Part shown: piece after piece, positions 48,996 through 60,796 of the stretch
How positions within the stretch are numbered: the first letter of the stretch is position 1
Layout of the letters: every line of letters begins with the position of its first letter
Assembly: GCF_900120335.1 (NCBI RefSeq)
Contig: NZ_LT635477.1
Location: forward strand, 62,001-126,000
Length of the DNA: 64,000 nucleotides
Source: Helicobacter pylori
GTDB lineage: Bacteria; Campylobacterota; Campylobacteria; Campylobacterales; Helicobacteraceae
Reading direction: 5' to 3'
Program-made: the position numbers and the translations under genes
The notes under the pieces: generated by a model
The model's input: the letters and a program-made list of their open reading frames with translations, nothing else
The model's database searches: none
What the model was told of the DNA's origin: nothing

Positions 48996-50741
48996 TTATT
49001 CAACTTCACTTTCCTTAATGGATTTGACGTTCAAAGTCCTCCCGTCTTTTGAAGTGGGGATTTTGATGCTCCCCTCTTTTAATTTTTCTGCCAATTTTTC
49101 CAACAACGGGTTTTTGAAATCGTAGTTGATGATTTCCCAGTTATGTTCCAGTTCAGGCGTTACTTTTGAGCCTTTTTTTTCAGTGATGTATTTAATAATC
49201 AAATCCCGTATTTGCCCGTTATCTTGCAATGCATCGTAAGAATCATAATACCTATCAGCGTCCGTAACCAATTTTAAAGTCGTGGATAATGTCCCGAATC
49301 GGTAATTGTTGATCGCTAATTTATAGACCGCTTTAGGGTCAATGGGTTTTCCGTTAATTGTCGGATTAATGATTCTTTGCCCGGCGGGTTTGGTAACATC
49401 AACTTGGTATTTCACGCCAGAAAACATATCAAAATTATAGCCACGAACATTTTCATTAAAACTGATCGTCAAATCGCCCGGTTGCAATTGGTTGTAAAAT
49501 TTATATGACCATTCCATGTATTTCAACAGATTTTCACCCGTGATACGCACCCCAATGAGCGTATTAGCGAATTTATAAATGTAGGCGACATCTTTCCTTT
49601 TGAAAGGCCCTTTTTTCAAATTCGCCCCAAAATTGAATAAGGCTGCCGCTGAAACATCGGCTTTTGCGTAATATTTTTGGACCTTGTTGATCAATTCTAT
49701 CACCGGTGTTTCTTGCAAGGCGGCGGTTGGCATCGTGGTGATTTTTTCTTCTCCTGTGATAAAATCAGGCCTGTCAATAAAGGTTTTTGTCACTTCGCCG
49801 ACCACTTCGTTAGCGTATTCTTTTGATTTTTTATCCACATATTCGTATTTTTTCGCCAATTCTTCATCTTCTGGCGCATCTTTTGTGGGTAAATTTTCAG
49901 TCGTTATGGTTTTTTTCTTCGTTTGGGTGTCAAACACCACCACGCCTTTTGCCAGATAAGCCCCATACGCTCCAGGCTCAATGGTATGCACCTTTCCCAC
50001 TTTGGTGTTATAAACCGCATGCTCATGCCCAGCAAAAATGATGTCAAATTGCGGGAATTTTTTCGCCAAATCCGGTATCCCGTCGCCACCTTTCTCATCT
50101 TCTCGCCCCAAGTGAAAAGCGCCAATCAAAATGTCATACTTCCCTTTTAACTCTTTCAAGGTCTTTTTTAGCGCTTCTTCAGCGTCCAAAAACTCCAAGC
50201 CCGCAAAATGTTCAGGCGTAGAGGCCTCCCAAGTTGGGACATGCGGCACCAAAAACCCCACAACCGCCACCCTCACGCCATCAATTTTTTTAATCACATA
50301 AGGTTTTACAAACGGCTTATTGTCCGCAATTTTAATGATATTCGCATTCACGACATCGCCATTAAACCCCTTAATATTCTTTTCTAAAAAATCTTTACTG
50401 AAGTTAAACTCATGATTGCCAAGCACACGAACATCAAATTTCAAATCGTTTTCGGCTCTAACTAGCGGGTGAACAGGCTCATTATTAAACAACTCCGCGC
50501 TATTGCCTTGCAACAAATCCCCGCTGTCAATCAAAACCACGTTTTTATTTTCAGCCCTCTGCTTTTTGATTAAAGTCGCAATCCTTGTCAAGCCGTTATT
50601 GGGTTTTTGCTCCCCCACCGCATAATCATACGAAAAAAGCCGCCCATGAATGTCTGAAGTTTCTAAAAACACGATTTTGACTTCTTTTGCAGATATTGAA
50701 AGCACCAGCGTTAAAAAGATGAATAAAATCAATTTTCTCAT
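48996..50741 (-). CDS. Periplasmic 5'-nucleotidase / 2',3'-cyclic phosphodiesterase family protein
   Basis: A 581-residue exported metallophosphoesterase: signal peptide 'MRKLILFIFLTLVLSISA', metal ligands in 'LETSDIHGRL', 'IDSGDLLQGNS', 'VLGNHEFNFS' and 'FAGHEHAVYN', then a C-terminal substrate domain. It releases nucleosides or phosphate from external nucleotides. The gene is intact, but its 3' 240 bases were duplicated downstream. Confidence 0.92.
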   Translation of the reverse strand: MRKLILFIFLTLVLSISAKEVKIVFLETSDIHGRLFSYDYAVGEQKPNNGLTRIATLIKKQRAENKNVVLIDSGDLLQGNSAELFNNEPVHPLVRAENDLKFDVRVLGNHEFNFSKDFLEKNIKGFNGDVVNANIIKIADNKPFVKPYVIKKIDGVRVAVVGFLVPHVPTWEASTPEHFAGLEFLDAEEALKKTLKELKGKYDILIGAFHLGREDEKGGDGIPDLAKKFPQFDIIFAGHEHAVYNTKVGKVHTIEPGAYGAYLAKGVVVFDTQTKKKTITTENLPTKDAPEDEELAKKYEYVDKKSKEYANEVVGEVTKTFIDRPDFITGEEKITTMPTAALQETPVIELINKVQKYYAKADVSAAALFNFGANLKKGPFKRKDVAYIYKFANTLIGVRITGENLLKYMEWSYKFYNQLQPGDLTISFNENVRGYNFDMFSGVKYQVDVTKPAGQRIINPTINGKPIDPKAVYKLAINNYRFGTLSTTLKLVTDADRYYDSYDALQDNGQIRDLIIKYITEKKGSKVTPELEHNWEIINYDFKNPLLEKLAEKLKEGSIKIPTSKDGRTLNVKSIKESEVE

Positions 50742-50883
50742 TGAAATTTTCCTAGTGAAAGATATTCATAGCATTATTTTTACATAATATTAACACTGAT
50801 ACGATGATTTTGATTAAAATGCAACGCCTAAATGGGTAAAATAGATAAGGGGGTAGGGGAGTAAAATCATTCCCCCCCATTCA

Positions 50884-51342
50884 TCAAACCCCCACTTCAG
50901 ACCACTCAGCGCGTTTGTCCAAAAAAGCGCGCGCTAAATTCTGCGCACCCTCTAAAGTGTGGTTAGCCGCCCAACCGCATTGCTTTTCATTGCTGGCAGG
51001 CACTTCTTTAGCCTTTAACACGTCTTGCATCGTCTTTTCTAAAACCTCTAAAATCTCTGTGTAATTGTCATGGTTTAGCACCGTGAGATAAAACCCCGTT
51101 TGGCAACCCATAGGCGACCAATCCACGATATAATTGGCATGGTTACGGATGATTTCAGCGACTAAATGCTCTAAAGAGTGCAGGCTAGGCATGTCCATGT
51201 GATCTTGGTTGGGCTGCTTGAAGCGCACATCGTATTTGACAATCACATCCCCATTAGCGCCCTTTTTGCGATCAGCGACACGCACATAAGGGGCTTTGAC
51301 TTTAGTGTGATCCAAATTGAAACTCTCTACATTCATTTTCAT
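50884..51342 (-). CDS. luxS: S-ribosylhomocysteine lyase LuxS
   Basis: A 152-residue metalloenzyme splitting S-ribosylhomocysteine into homocysteine and the autoinducer-2 precursor. Metal motif '[13 protein letters not shown]', 'MGCQTGFYL' and '[16 protein letters not shown]' with the metal-binding cysteine. I start at '[12 protein letters not shown]', which has AAGGAG eight bases upstream, rather than at the ATG 7 codons earlier. Third gene of mccA-mccB-luxS. Confidence 0.96.
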   Translation of the reverse strand: MKMNVESFNLDHTKVKAPYVRVADRKKGANGDVIVKYDVRFKQPNQDHMDMPSLHSLEHLVAEIIRNHANYIVDWSPMGCQTGFYLTVLNHDNYTEILEVLEKTMQDVLKAKEVPASNEKQCGWAANHTLEGAQNLARAFLDKRAEWSEVGV

Positions 51343-51379
51343 GTTTTTAACTCCTTCATTCATAAATTGTAATGAAACT

Positions 51380-53460
<2,081 letters not shown>

Positions 53461-53578
53461 GATTCCTCCTATAATAAAAATAACGATAACTCAATTTTAG
53501 CGATTATGCCTAAACTCATTAAATGGAGTAAAATTAAGGATAAAATTTGAGCTTATTAAGATCGATCAAGGAGCTTTC

Positions 53579-54148
53579 ATGAAAACGATAGAATGGAATG
53601 AGGAGCAAAGAAAAGCGTTCCAAGACTTGTTAAGAGAGTTTGTAGCGCTAATAGATGCTAAAGCACAAGAGGAAAAGCAAACGGGTAAAAAACCAAAGAT
53701 ACCAAAGTATGTTTCAAGTCAAAGAGGGCTGAACAAGTTTTTAGCGCCATGGGGTTGTGCGTGCAAAATCAGTCTTGGCTCTTGGGACTTATCCCATGAG
53801 CCATCCATCGCCTTTTGCCGTCAGGATATTTTAGGGGAAGAGTTTGTCAATGGTAAAAAACCAACCCCCAAAAAAGGTTTTTACCTTTGGTTTGCTTACT
53901 GTTGGGAAGATTTGAAAAAGATTTCTCTTTGCATAGGTCGATCCGACGAGGAGGATAAGAAAGAAGAGTGCCAAAAATGCTTGGCGTATGACAAGATCGT
54001 TATTGAAAACGCATGCTATCGAAAGCTCTATGACGATTTAGAAGCCGATCTTGAAAGCATTACCAACGATTTTTTACGCCTTATTAATGAATTCAATCAA
54101 ATCCCCACTGTGCATTTTAAATTAGAGCCATCTAGCGCAAGCCATTAA
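53579..54148 (+). CDS. Orphan protein with possible MrcB N-terminal (DUF3578)-like domain
   Basis: A 189-residue soluble protein, acidic C-terminus. The central pattern 'CACKISLGSWDLSHEPSIAF' then 'KKGFYLWFAYCWEDLKKISL' followed by 'CIGRS' resembles the MrcB_N/DUF3578 layout (a Gly-rich strand, a Pro-small-Ile-Ala strand, Gly-Tyr/Phe-Tyr strand, then 'vyLslnqG') found ahead of McrB-type GTPases in methyl-directed restriction. No GTPase gene follows, so it is orphan if the match is right. Good ribosome site AAGGAG. HP0108 by position; function unproven. Confidence 0.7.
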   Translation: MKTIEWNEEQRKAFQDLLREFVALIDAKAQEEKQTGKKPKIPKYVSSQRGLNKFLAPWGCACKISLGSWDLSHEPSIAFCRQDILGEEFVNGKKPTPKKGFYLWFAYCWEDLKKISLCIGRSDEEDKKEECQKCLAYDKIVIENACYRKLYDDLEADLESITNDFLRLINEFNQIPTVHFKLEPSSASH

Positions 54149-54388
54149 GAAACAACCCCATACCAAAAAGGAACTCCCTCATAAGGGATTTTCCTAAAAT
54201 CCCACCAACGCTTTTTAAACTAAACCTTGAAAAACTATCATTTGATTAAAACCAAGCTTTGATATTTGGATTAAAAAACGCTATTTTTTAGATTTTGTAA
54301 TTGGTATCCCATTGATGAAAATGAGAAAAGCAAGCAAGTTTTGATTAAAACCGCCCGCTTGAAAGAAGTTTTTAAGCGCGTTTAAATT
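54149..54388. other. Gap between the orphan gene and dnaK
   Basis: 240 bases, converging transcription. Small inverted repeats near 54174-54200 (CCCT/AGGG and GGATTTT/AAAATCC) and near 54358-54380 (CGCTT/AAGCG) may be weak terminators. No gene seen. Confidence 0.4.
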
Positions 54389-56251
54389 TCACTCCACTTC
54401 CGCATCAATCACATCATCGTCTTTTTTCTTGGGCTGCTCGGCGTTGTTTTTATTCGCCATGGCTTCGCCTAGTTTTTGAGCCGCTTGCGCTAACGCTTTG
54501 GTTTTGTCTTCAAGCTCCGCTTTAGTAGCGTTATCGTTTTTGATGCAATCTTTAAGGGCGTTAATGGCGTTTTGGATCTCATTAGCGTCGTTTTCATTCA
54601 AATTCGCCTTATGCTCATCAAGGCTCTTTTGGGTTTGGTGCGCCAAACTATCGGCATGGTTTCTCGCTTCAATCACTTCTTTCTTCCTGGCGTCTTCTTC
54701 TTTGTGCAATTCAGCGTCTTTAACCATTTTTTCAATTTCGCTATCAGACAACCCGCTAGAGCCAGAAATTTTAATCTCTTGGCTTTTGCCGGTATTTTTA
54801 TCTTGCGCTGACACGGTTAAAATCCCGTTAGCGTCAATATCAAAGGTTACTTCAATTTGCGGCACGCCCCTTGGAGCTGGCGCGATGCCTTGCAAATCAA
54901 ATTTACCCAAAGATTTATTATCCCTTGCCAATTCCCTTTCGCCTTGTAAAACCATGATAGACACAGCGGGCTGGTTGTCTTCAGCGGTTGAGAACACTTG
55001 AGATTTTTTCGCAGGAACAGTCGTGCCTCTATCAATCACTTTAGTCATCACGCCCCCTAAAGTTTCAATCCCAAGGCTTAAGGGCGTAACGTCTAATAAA
55101 AGCACATCTTTCACATCGCCTTTTAACACGCCCCCTTGAATGCTCGCTCCCACCGCTACGACCTCATCAGGATTCACGCTTTTATTCAACTCTTTATTAA
55201 TAAACGCTTTCACCCTTTCTTGGACTTTAGGGATACGAGTAGAGCCTCCCACCATCACCACTTCTGAAATCTCATTTTTGGTTAGCCCCGCGTCTTTAAT
55301 CACGCTTTCAATTTTAGAAATCGTTTCTTCCATGAGATCTTCTGTCAAGCTTTCAAATTTAGCCCTAGTGAGTTTTTTAACCAAGTGTTTAGGCCCGGTA
55401 GCGTCTGCGGTGATAAAGGGCAAATTGATTTCAGTCTCCATCGCAGAGCTTAGTTCTTTTTTAGCGTTTTCAGCCGCTTCTTTCAGGCGTTGCAACGCCA
55501 TCACATCGTTTTTAATCTCAATGCCCGTTTCACTTTTAAACTCAGCCGCTAAGAAATCGATCACACGATTGTCAAAATCATCGCCCCCCAAAAACGCATC
55601 GCCCCCTGTGGCTAAAACTTCCACGACATTATCGCCTGTTTCTAACACGGTAACGTCAAAAGTCCCCCCACCCAAATCATAAACCATGATTTTTTCGCTC
55701 TCTTTTTTATCCAAGCCGTAAGCTAACGCCGCGCTGGTAGGCTCATTGATGATCCTTAAAACGTTAAGCCCTGCAATCGTGCCGGCTTCTTTAGTCGCCT
55801 TCCTTTGGCTGTCGTTAAAATAAGCAGGAACCGTGATAACCGCTTCCGTAACGCTTTCGCCCAAATAACTTTCAGCGTCTTCTTTGAGCTTCATTAAAAT
55901 TTTGGCTGAAATTTCTTGAGGGGTATAAATTTTACCTGAAATCTCAATCGCGCAAGCCCCATTCCTATCCACAATCTTATAAGGCAAGCGTTTTTCAGCT
56001 TCTTTAGCCTTATCTTCATTAAACATCAAGCCCATGATTCTTTTAATAGAATAAATGGTTTTTTCTGGGTTAGTAACCGCTTGTCTTTTGGCGCTCTCGC
56101 CCACTAAAATCTCGCCCTTATCCGTAAAGGCTACAATAGAAGGAGTGGTGTTTTTACCCTCTTTATTCGCAATAATCTTCGCTTCATTGCCTTCATAAAC
56201 CGCCATTGCGGAGTTGGTTGTCCCTAAATCAATTCCAATAACTTTTCCCAT
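54389..56251 (-). CDS. dnaK: Chaperone DnaK (Hsp70)
   Basis: A 620-residue Hsp70: '[18 protein letters not shown]', '[17 protein letters not shown]', '[14 protein letters not shown]' for ATP binding, linker '[15 protein letters not shown]', the substrate domain and the acidic tail '[13 protein letters not shown]'. Third gene of hrcA-grpE-dnaK. It gives a reference for the divergent Hsp70-like protein at 1972. Confidence 0.99.
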   Translation of the reverse strand: MGKVIGIDLGTTNSAMAVYEGNEAKIIANKEGKNTTPSIVAFTDKGEILVGESAKRQAVTNPEKTIYSIKRIMGLMFNEDKAKEAEKRLPYKIVDRNGACAIEISGKIYTPQEISAKILMKLKEDAESYLGESVTEAVITVPAYFNDSQRKATKEAGTIAGLNVLRIINEPTSAALAYGLDKKESEKIMVYDLGGGTFDVTVLETGDNVVEVLATGGDAFLGGDDFDNRVIDFLAAEFKSETGIEIKNDVMALQRLKEAAENAKKELSSAMETEINLPFITADATGPKHLVKKLTRAKFESLTEDLMEETISKIESVIKDAGLTKNEISEVVMVGGSTRIPKVQERVKAFINKELNKSVNPDEVVAVGASIQGGVLKGDVKDVLLLDVTPLSLGIETLGGVMTKVIDRGTTVPAKKSQVFSTAEDNQPAVSIMVLQGERELARDNKSLGKFDLQGIAPAPRGVPQIEVTFDIDANGILTVSAQDKNTGKSQEIKISGSSGLSDSEIEKMVKDAELHKEEDARKKEVIEARNHADSLAHQTQKSLDEHKANLNENDANEIQNAINALKDCIKNDNATKAELEDKTKALAQAAQKLGEAMANKNNAEQPKKKDDDVIDAEVE

Positions 56252-56281
56252 GCGTTATCCTTTCTTATTAAAATAAATGTT

Positions 56282-56857
56282 TTAATCGTTTTTAGCAATG
56301 CTCACCATTGCCGGCCTCAAAACCCTACCCTTATACTTGTAACCCTGTTGCAAAACCTGCACGATTTTCCCGTTTTCTTTTTCTTCGCTTTTGACTTGCA
56401 TGATCGCATTGTGGAAATTAGGATCAAATTCTTCTAAGCATTCAATCCCCTCAATGCCATGCCTTGCCAAAACTTCATGCAATTTTTCCATCGTAAGCTC
56501 CAAGCCTTTGGTTAAAGCGCTCTCTTTATCCACTTCTAAAGCGCTCTTATGAGCCCCAAGAAGCGCATCAATCACCGGCAATAGATCCAATGCGATTTTT
56601 TCATACGCATACTCTAACGCCATGCTCTTGTCTCTTTCTAAGCGCTTTTTCACGTTTTCAAAATCCGCATGCGCTCTTAAATATTGTTCATGCATTTCTT
56701 TGTATTTAAGCTCAAAATCTTCCTTGATCTCGCGTTCTTTTTCGCTCGCTTCTTGCTTTTCTTCACCTTGTTGTTCTTTGCAAGCGCAAACCTTTTCGCA
56801 AAATTCTGGCTCTTTTGGGCTTAAATGATCGTGTTCTTGGTTGTGTTCATCTTTCAT
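56282..56857 (-). CDS. grpE: Nucleotide exchange factor GrpE
   Basis: A 191-residue protein: disordered acidic N-terminus, long coiled coil ('[19 protein letters not shown]') and the beta domain '[20 protein letters not shown]'. It opens DnaK for ADP-ATP exchange. It begins at the last base of hrcA and ends 30 bases before dnaK. Confidence 0.98.
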   Translation of the reverse strand: MKDEHNQEHDHLSPKEPEFCEKVCACKEQQGEEKQEASEKEREIKEDFELKYKEMHEQYLRAHADFENVKKRLERDKSMALEYAYEKIALDLLPVIDALLGAHKSALEVDKESALTKGLELTMEKLHEVLARHGIEGIECLEEFDPNFHNAIMQVKSEEKENGKIVQVLQQGYKYKGRVLRPAMVSIAKND

Positions 56858-57657
56858 TATTCCTCCTCAGAAATCGTTTGAAAAAACCCTTCATAGTCGC
56901 ATTCCAACTTCCCCACGCAAAGCAGTTGCGCTTGCTCGTTTTGAAATTCTATAGGGCGTGTTACTAGCATGCAATCAGGCTCTATAAAATGCAACCCCTT
57001 TTTGAAACGCTCCAAAACCTTACCCTCTAAAATGTCAAAAAATAAAGGGCTGTTTAAAAGCGTTTTTAACCCCATCAGATTAAAGCGTGTCATTTGCGTA
57101 CTGGAATACTCCAAGCGCTCTAATTGCCTGGCCAAACTCAACGCATTGACAGAAGCAGCGATTAAACGCACTTCTTTAACGCTCCTGCCCACAAGCTCTA
57201 ATAAAAATTTCTCCATTTTAACGCTGTAACCCACCGCGCAAGAAAACGCTAAAAAATCCAAAATCAAAAAGCGTTTTTCACACTCAATGACCCTTTCCAA
57301 ACGCTCCAAGCTGGGTTTTTTTAACAGCGCAAAAAGCCCAAAGTTTTCACTCGCGCTTTTTAAGCGTTTTTCATTCACCTTTAAAATTTCAAAGCGCAAC
57401 GACTTTTGCCAATAGTTTTCAAACGCCTTAAAAGTAGGCAATCTAGCGCCGCTAGAATGGGCTTGATGGAGCATGCCTTCTTTAGAAAGGATTTGAAAAT
57501 AATTCCTGATCGTCGCGCAAGACACTTTCAAATTCGCCAACTCTTTCAAGCGTTTAGAGCTAATGGGTTCTAAAGTCTGCAGATAGGTTTTAACAAACGC
57601 ATCTAACAAACTCTCTTTTTTATTCAAATCAGAACCTACTTTAATTCTTTTTAACAT
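56857..57657 (-). CDS. hrcA: Heat-inducible transcription repressor HrcA
   Basis: A 266-residue repressor with N-terminal winged helix ('[19 protein letters not shown]') and the less conserved C-terminal domain; it ends on the first base of grpE. It binds CIRCE-type operators, including the one in its own promoter, together with HspR in H. pylori. The start has only a weak ribosome site. Confidence 0.95.
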   Translation of the reverse strand: MLKRIKVGSDLNKKESLLDAFVKTYLQTLEPISSKRLKELANLKVSCATIRNYFQILSKEGMLHQAHSSGARLPTFKAFENYWQKSLRFEILKVNEKRLKSASENFGLFALLKKPSLERLERVIECEKRFLILDFLAFSCAVGYSVKMEKFLLELVGRSVKEVRLIAASVNALSLARQLERLEYSSTQMTRFNLMGLKTLLNSPLFFDILEGKVLERFKKGLHFIEPDCMLVTRPIEFQNEQAQLLCVGKLECDYEGFFQTISEEE

Positions 57658-57707
57658 CGTTATTTAAAACATCTCGTCAATCACCATTTTGATGAAAGAA
57701 CGATCGC

Positions 57708-57713
57708 ATTATA
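57708..57713 (-). promoter_or_regulatory. hrcA-grpE-dnaK promoter -10 box
   Basis: TATAAT on - inside 'gcgctataatgcg', with a start expected near 57701, about 44 bases before the hrcA ATG. Confidence 0.7.
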
Positions 57714-57732
57714 GCGCAAAAAGTTAATAATC

Positions 57733-57757
57733 TATCACTTGTTTTGAAAAAGTGATA
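57733..57757 (-). promoter_or_regulatory. CIRCE-like HrcA operator
   Basis: A perfect 8-base inverted repeat TATCACTT / AAGTGATA around a 9-base spacer, the spacing of CIRCE (TTAGCACTC-N9-GAGTGCTAA). It overlaps the expected -35 region, so binding would block the polymerase. Confidence 0.75.
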
Positions 57758-57896
57758 AAAATTACCCGATTTTTCTTTAAAGTTTAGTCTGTATCACTAA
57801 ATTTATTTACTAGCATTAAATTAAGATTTTTTATAGATTTGATTTAATTTAGATCTGTTGGGCAACTAATACCTTTTATTAAAAAAACTTGTTATC

Positions 57897-58535
57897 ATGT
57901 TAAACATGAACACACACACAAGAGGCATTGACAGTGGGCTGATTCATTCGCTCCAAAGCATTTCATTATCCATGTTTAGAAAGGGTTTTTTTGGGCTTTA
58001 TCAAGGCTCCATTTCGGCGCGCATTGGCGCTAATCAGTTTGTGATCAATAAAAGAAACGCTGTTTTTGATCAATTGAATGAAAACACCTTACTGGTCTTG
58101 CATGACAAGATAGATTACCGCTGGAAAGAAGCGAGCCTGGATTCGCCCATTCATGCGAGCGTGTATAGGGAGTTTTTGGACGCTAAATTCATCGCTTACG
58201 TGCGCCCTCCTTATAGTTTGGCGTATTCTTTGCGCCATAACCGATTGCTCCCTAGGGATTATTTAGGGTATCGTTCTTTGGGCGAAGAAATCACCATTTT
58301 TAACCCCAAAGACTATGACAGCTGGCAAGAAAGAGCGGATACAGAAATTTTACGCCAACTGCAAGAGAGCAAAAAATATTTTGTTTTCATTAAGGGGTGT
58401 GGGATTTTTGCCTACCATAGGGAGCTTTCTAAACTCATGGAAGTTTTTGATTTGATTGAAAATTCATGCAAGGTTTTACGATTGGGCGATTTAATGGATT
58501 ATTGCTATAATGACGATCCACGATTGAGCGTGTAA
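57897..58535 (+). CDS. Class II aldolase/adducin-fold protein, degenerate
   Basis: A 212-residue cytoplasmic protein with class II aldolase layout: 'GLYQGSISARIGANQFVINK', then 'SPIHASVYREFLDAKFIAYV', where the usual zinc site His-x-His-Pro is replaced by 'RPPY'. Lacking these metal ligands it is unlikely to be an active aldolase and may have a structural or binding role. An alternative ATG lies at 57906. HP0112 by position. It diverges from hrcA. Confidence 0.75.
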   Translation: MLNMNTHTRGIDSGLIHSLQSISLSMFRKGFFGLYQGSISARIGANQFVINKRNAVFDQLNENTLLVLHDKIDYRWKEASLDSPIHASVYREFLDAKFIAYVRPPYSLAYSLRHNRLLPRDYLGYRSLGEEITIFNPKDYDSWQERADTEILRQLQESKKYFVFIKGCGIFAYHRELSKLMEVFDLIENSCKVLRLGDLMDYCYNDDPRLSV

Positions 58536-58555
58536 AAAGCTAAAAAGGATAAAAC

Positions 58556-58852
58556 ATGACCATCAACACCCATTACACCCCTAATTTCACGCAACTCCAA
58601 ACCTTGAATAATATCAATAATGACGCAACCATAAAGGACAGGAATCAAGTAGAGCAGGATTTACAACAAAGCAGTATTCAAGATGGTTTCAGTCAAAACA
58701 ATACGCAAAACGCCCCTGATTTTGACCGGTTACAAGCTTTAAACGCTATCAACAACGACGGCGAAATCAAGGATAAATCCCAAGTTGAAAAAAGCCTTGC
58801 TGATAGCGAAAATGCCCCTGAAATTTATTCCAGCCTAGACACATACGCTTAA
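58556..58852 (+). CDS. Small protein with internal duplication
   Basis: A 98-residue hydrophilic protein made of two copies of a motif 'F(T/D)xLQxLNxINNDxxIKD' followed by '(N/S)QVExxL' (about residues 11-36 and 56-82), joined by a Gln/Asn/Ser-rich linker. No cysteine, signal peptide or membrane helix. It follows the aldolase-like gene by 20 bases with an AAAGGA ribosome site and converges with the Maf-type gene. I know no family; a helix-pair interaction module is possible. Confidence 0.7.
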   Translation: MTINTHYTPNFTQLQTLNNINNDATIKDRNQVEQDLQQSSIQDGFSQNNTQNAPDFDRLQALNAINNDGEIKDKSQVEKSLADSENAPEIYSSLDTYA

Positions 58853-58865
58853 AAAAAGGGGGGTT

Positions 58866-60749
58866 TTACCATTCCTTCAAAGCCATTTTAATCGCTTCTA
58901 TCACGCAATCCATCCCACCCGCTAAACTGAAAAGCCAGTATTTGTGCGCGTAAATGTATTCTAATTGCTTAGCCCTTAATCCGTCTTTATTATTCGTTTT
59001 TTTACACACGATTTCAGCGATATGCAATTCCTGGTGGAAGATGTAAGATTGTATCGCATCCATGAAATACGAATTGAATCGCTTGTCATCAAAAAGCTCT
59101 TTAACGTTGTCAATTTCAGCACTCAGATTTTCTAATTCTTCAAAATCCAACTCTTCTAATTTGTTTTCTTCATGAAGCTTTTCCACTTTTTCTAAAAACT
59201 CTGCCACCTTTAAAAACGCTTCTTCAACTTGCGTTTTTTTCTCATTGGCGTATTTGATGATTTCTTCGCATTTTTGTTTGGCGATTTTTAAATTTTTATC
59301 TTGCTCTGATTGGGTAGGATAAATAAGATTGATAGGGGGCTTTGGCTTGGATTTATCTATTCTTTCGCACACTTCTTTAAAGGGCATTTCTTTAGTCCCT
59401 TTAATCCTAGCCCCCCCTTCAGTAGCATTAATGACTTCTAGTTTATAGGGCGTGTTAAAAATATCTTTTTCAAAAAATTCTAAGAAAAGTTTCCACACTA
59501 AAGTGGTTTCTACTTCCCCATTACCCCCATATTTTTCTATAAAAATCTTATCTTTATCCTTTTTAGGCTTGATCTCTTTATCGCCATAAATCGCCCCACT
59601 AGCATGGCTGTTACCGCTTTGTGAAAAGCTCAAATCTTGCCCGATAAACACGCATCTTTTGAAACGAGAATGCACCACTAATTCATACGCCATGTTCGCT
59701 GCACTCATGCCTATGCCCACATAACCATACTGGTGCAAATCAAAAAGGTTGGTATAACCAAAGGGGCGGAAGCTGAATTGCTTAACCCCCTTTTTAATCG
59801 CTTGAATCAATCGTTTATGCACAATGGAAGTCAAAGCAAAAATAACGCCTTCTTGAAAATCTAAGGGGGTTTCTTCGTAGAATTTCGCCGTTAAATCCAC
59901 CCTTTCTAAAGACAGCACAATATCAGGCTTGATACCGGCTCTGGCTAGAATAGGGAAAGAAGCATCAATGCAAAAGAGCGTCGCATAAGGAGCGATTTCT
60001 TTTAAAAGGGGGAGTTGCTTGTTCAAACTAGGCCCGGTTGAAACAATAATAGCGGTGTCTCTGTTTTTCAAAGCATTCACAAAATCCACCAAACTAGGGC
60101 TTTTGACGACTTCAGGCAAATTAGCGGCATGCTGTTTGATGCCTATCAGCGCGTCTTTAGCGTCATTGCCCACGCTAATAGCGCCATGCTCTAAAGCGCG
60201 CGTGAAATGCTGGTTGATTCCTATCATTTGATGAGAGTATCGTTCATAATAAGCGTTAAAAAGTTTTAAATCATACATTCTTGCGTATAAACGAGATTTT
60301 TTATCCATATCAAATAATGAAGCGATCATGTTGTAATTGCAAAAACTTGCATGCAACAAGATCAAACGATTTTCTAAAATCTCAGTGGAAAAATCCAAGA
60401 GATTCAGCACAATGAAAATAATTTCTATTTCAGGCTCAATGACCACCAAGCGTTTTAAATTGCCATTGCCTAAAAGCAAGCGATAAAACACCCCATTACC
60501 CAAGCCAAAATAATACAAATAAGGATAAAGCATGTAAATTTCGCTATTTTTGTATAACTCTAAGCTTGAATCTAGCGGGCTTTTTTCAAATAAGGGCGTG
60601 TTTGTTTCTTTATCTAAGAGGTTGAAATTCGCGCTATCATTCCCTAAAAACACTTCGTATTTTTTGTTTTCTTTAATGGCTTTGAGCTTTGCGAACAAAA
60701 GAGGGTCTTTTTTGAAAAGAGCTTGTAAGTTTTTTTGATAAATATCCAT
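58866..60749 (-). CDS. Motility accessory factor (Maf/DUF115), flagellin modification
   Basis: A 627-residue protein of the Maf (DUF115, MptE-like Rossmann) family; 'TAIIVSTGPSLNKQLPLLKE' near residue 230 is the family's nucleotide-binding motif, followed by 'FCIDASFPILARAGIKPDIV' and 'FIGQDLSFSQSGNSHA'. Maf proteins transfer pseudaminic acid or similar sugars to flagellin; at this position (HP0114) its loss is reported to affect flagellin glycosylation. It lies 48 bases after flaB, its likely substrate. The last 120 residues are helical. Confidence 0.88.
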   Translation of the reverse strand: MDIYQKNLQALFKKDPLLFAKLKAIKENKKYEVFLGNDSANFNLLDKETNTPLFEKSPLDSSLELYKNSEIYMLYPYLYYFGLGNGVFYRLLLGNGNLKRLVVIEPEIEIIFIVLNLLDFSTEILENRLILLHASFCNYNMIASLFDMDKKSRLYARMYDLKLFNAYYERYSHQMIGINQHFTRALEHGAISVGNDAKDALIGIKQHAANLPEVVKSPSLVDFVNALKNRDTAIIVSTGPSLNKQLPLLKEIAPYATLFCIDASFPILARAGIKPDIVLSLERVDLTAKFYEETPLDFQEGVIFALTSIVHKRLIQAIKKGVKQFSFRPFGYTNLFDLHQYGYVGIGMSAANMAYELVVHSRFKRCVFIGQDLSFSQSGNSHASGAIYGDKEIKPKKDKDKIFIEKYGGNGEVETTLVWKLFLEFFEKDIFNTPYKLEVINATEGGARIKGTKEMPFKEVCERIDKSKPKPPINLIYPTQSEQDKNLKIAKQKCEEIIKYANEKKTQVEEAFLKVAEFLEKVEKLHEENKLEELDFEELENLSAEIDNVKELFDDKRFNSYFMDAIQSYIFHQELHIAEIVCKKTNNKDGLRAKQLEYIYAHKYWLFSLAGGMDCVIEAIKMALKEW

Positions 60750-60761
60750 TATTTTAACTTA

Positions 60762-60782
60762 TAAAAAGGGCTAACGCCCCCT
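60762..60782 (-). terminator. flaB terminator
   Basis: On - GGGC-GTTA-GCCC followed by TTTTTAT, preceded by a second small hairpin CCCTTAA/TTAAGGG; about 15-35 bases after the flaB stop. It overlaps the leader of the Maf gene, so read-through or a separate promoter is needed there. Confidence 0.7.
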
Positions 60783-60796
60783 TAAATTAAGGGCTG

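Larger units (their letters stand above)
48603..49182 (-). repeat. Tandem duplication of 290 bp (nucleotidase 3' end plus tlpB promoter)
   Basis: Bases 48603-48892 and 48893-49182 are near-identical copies at an offset of 290. Each holds the last part of the 5'-nucleotidase gene, its stop and the AT-rich promoter stretch that leads to tlpB. Confidence 0.9.
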
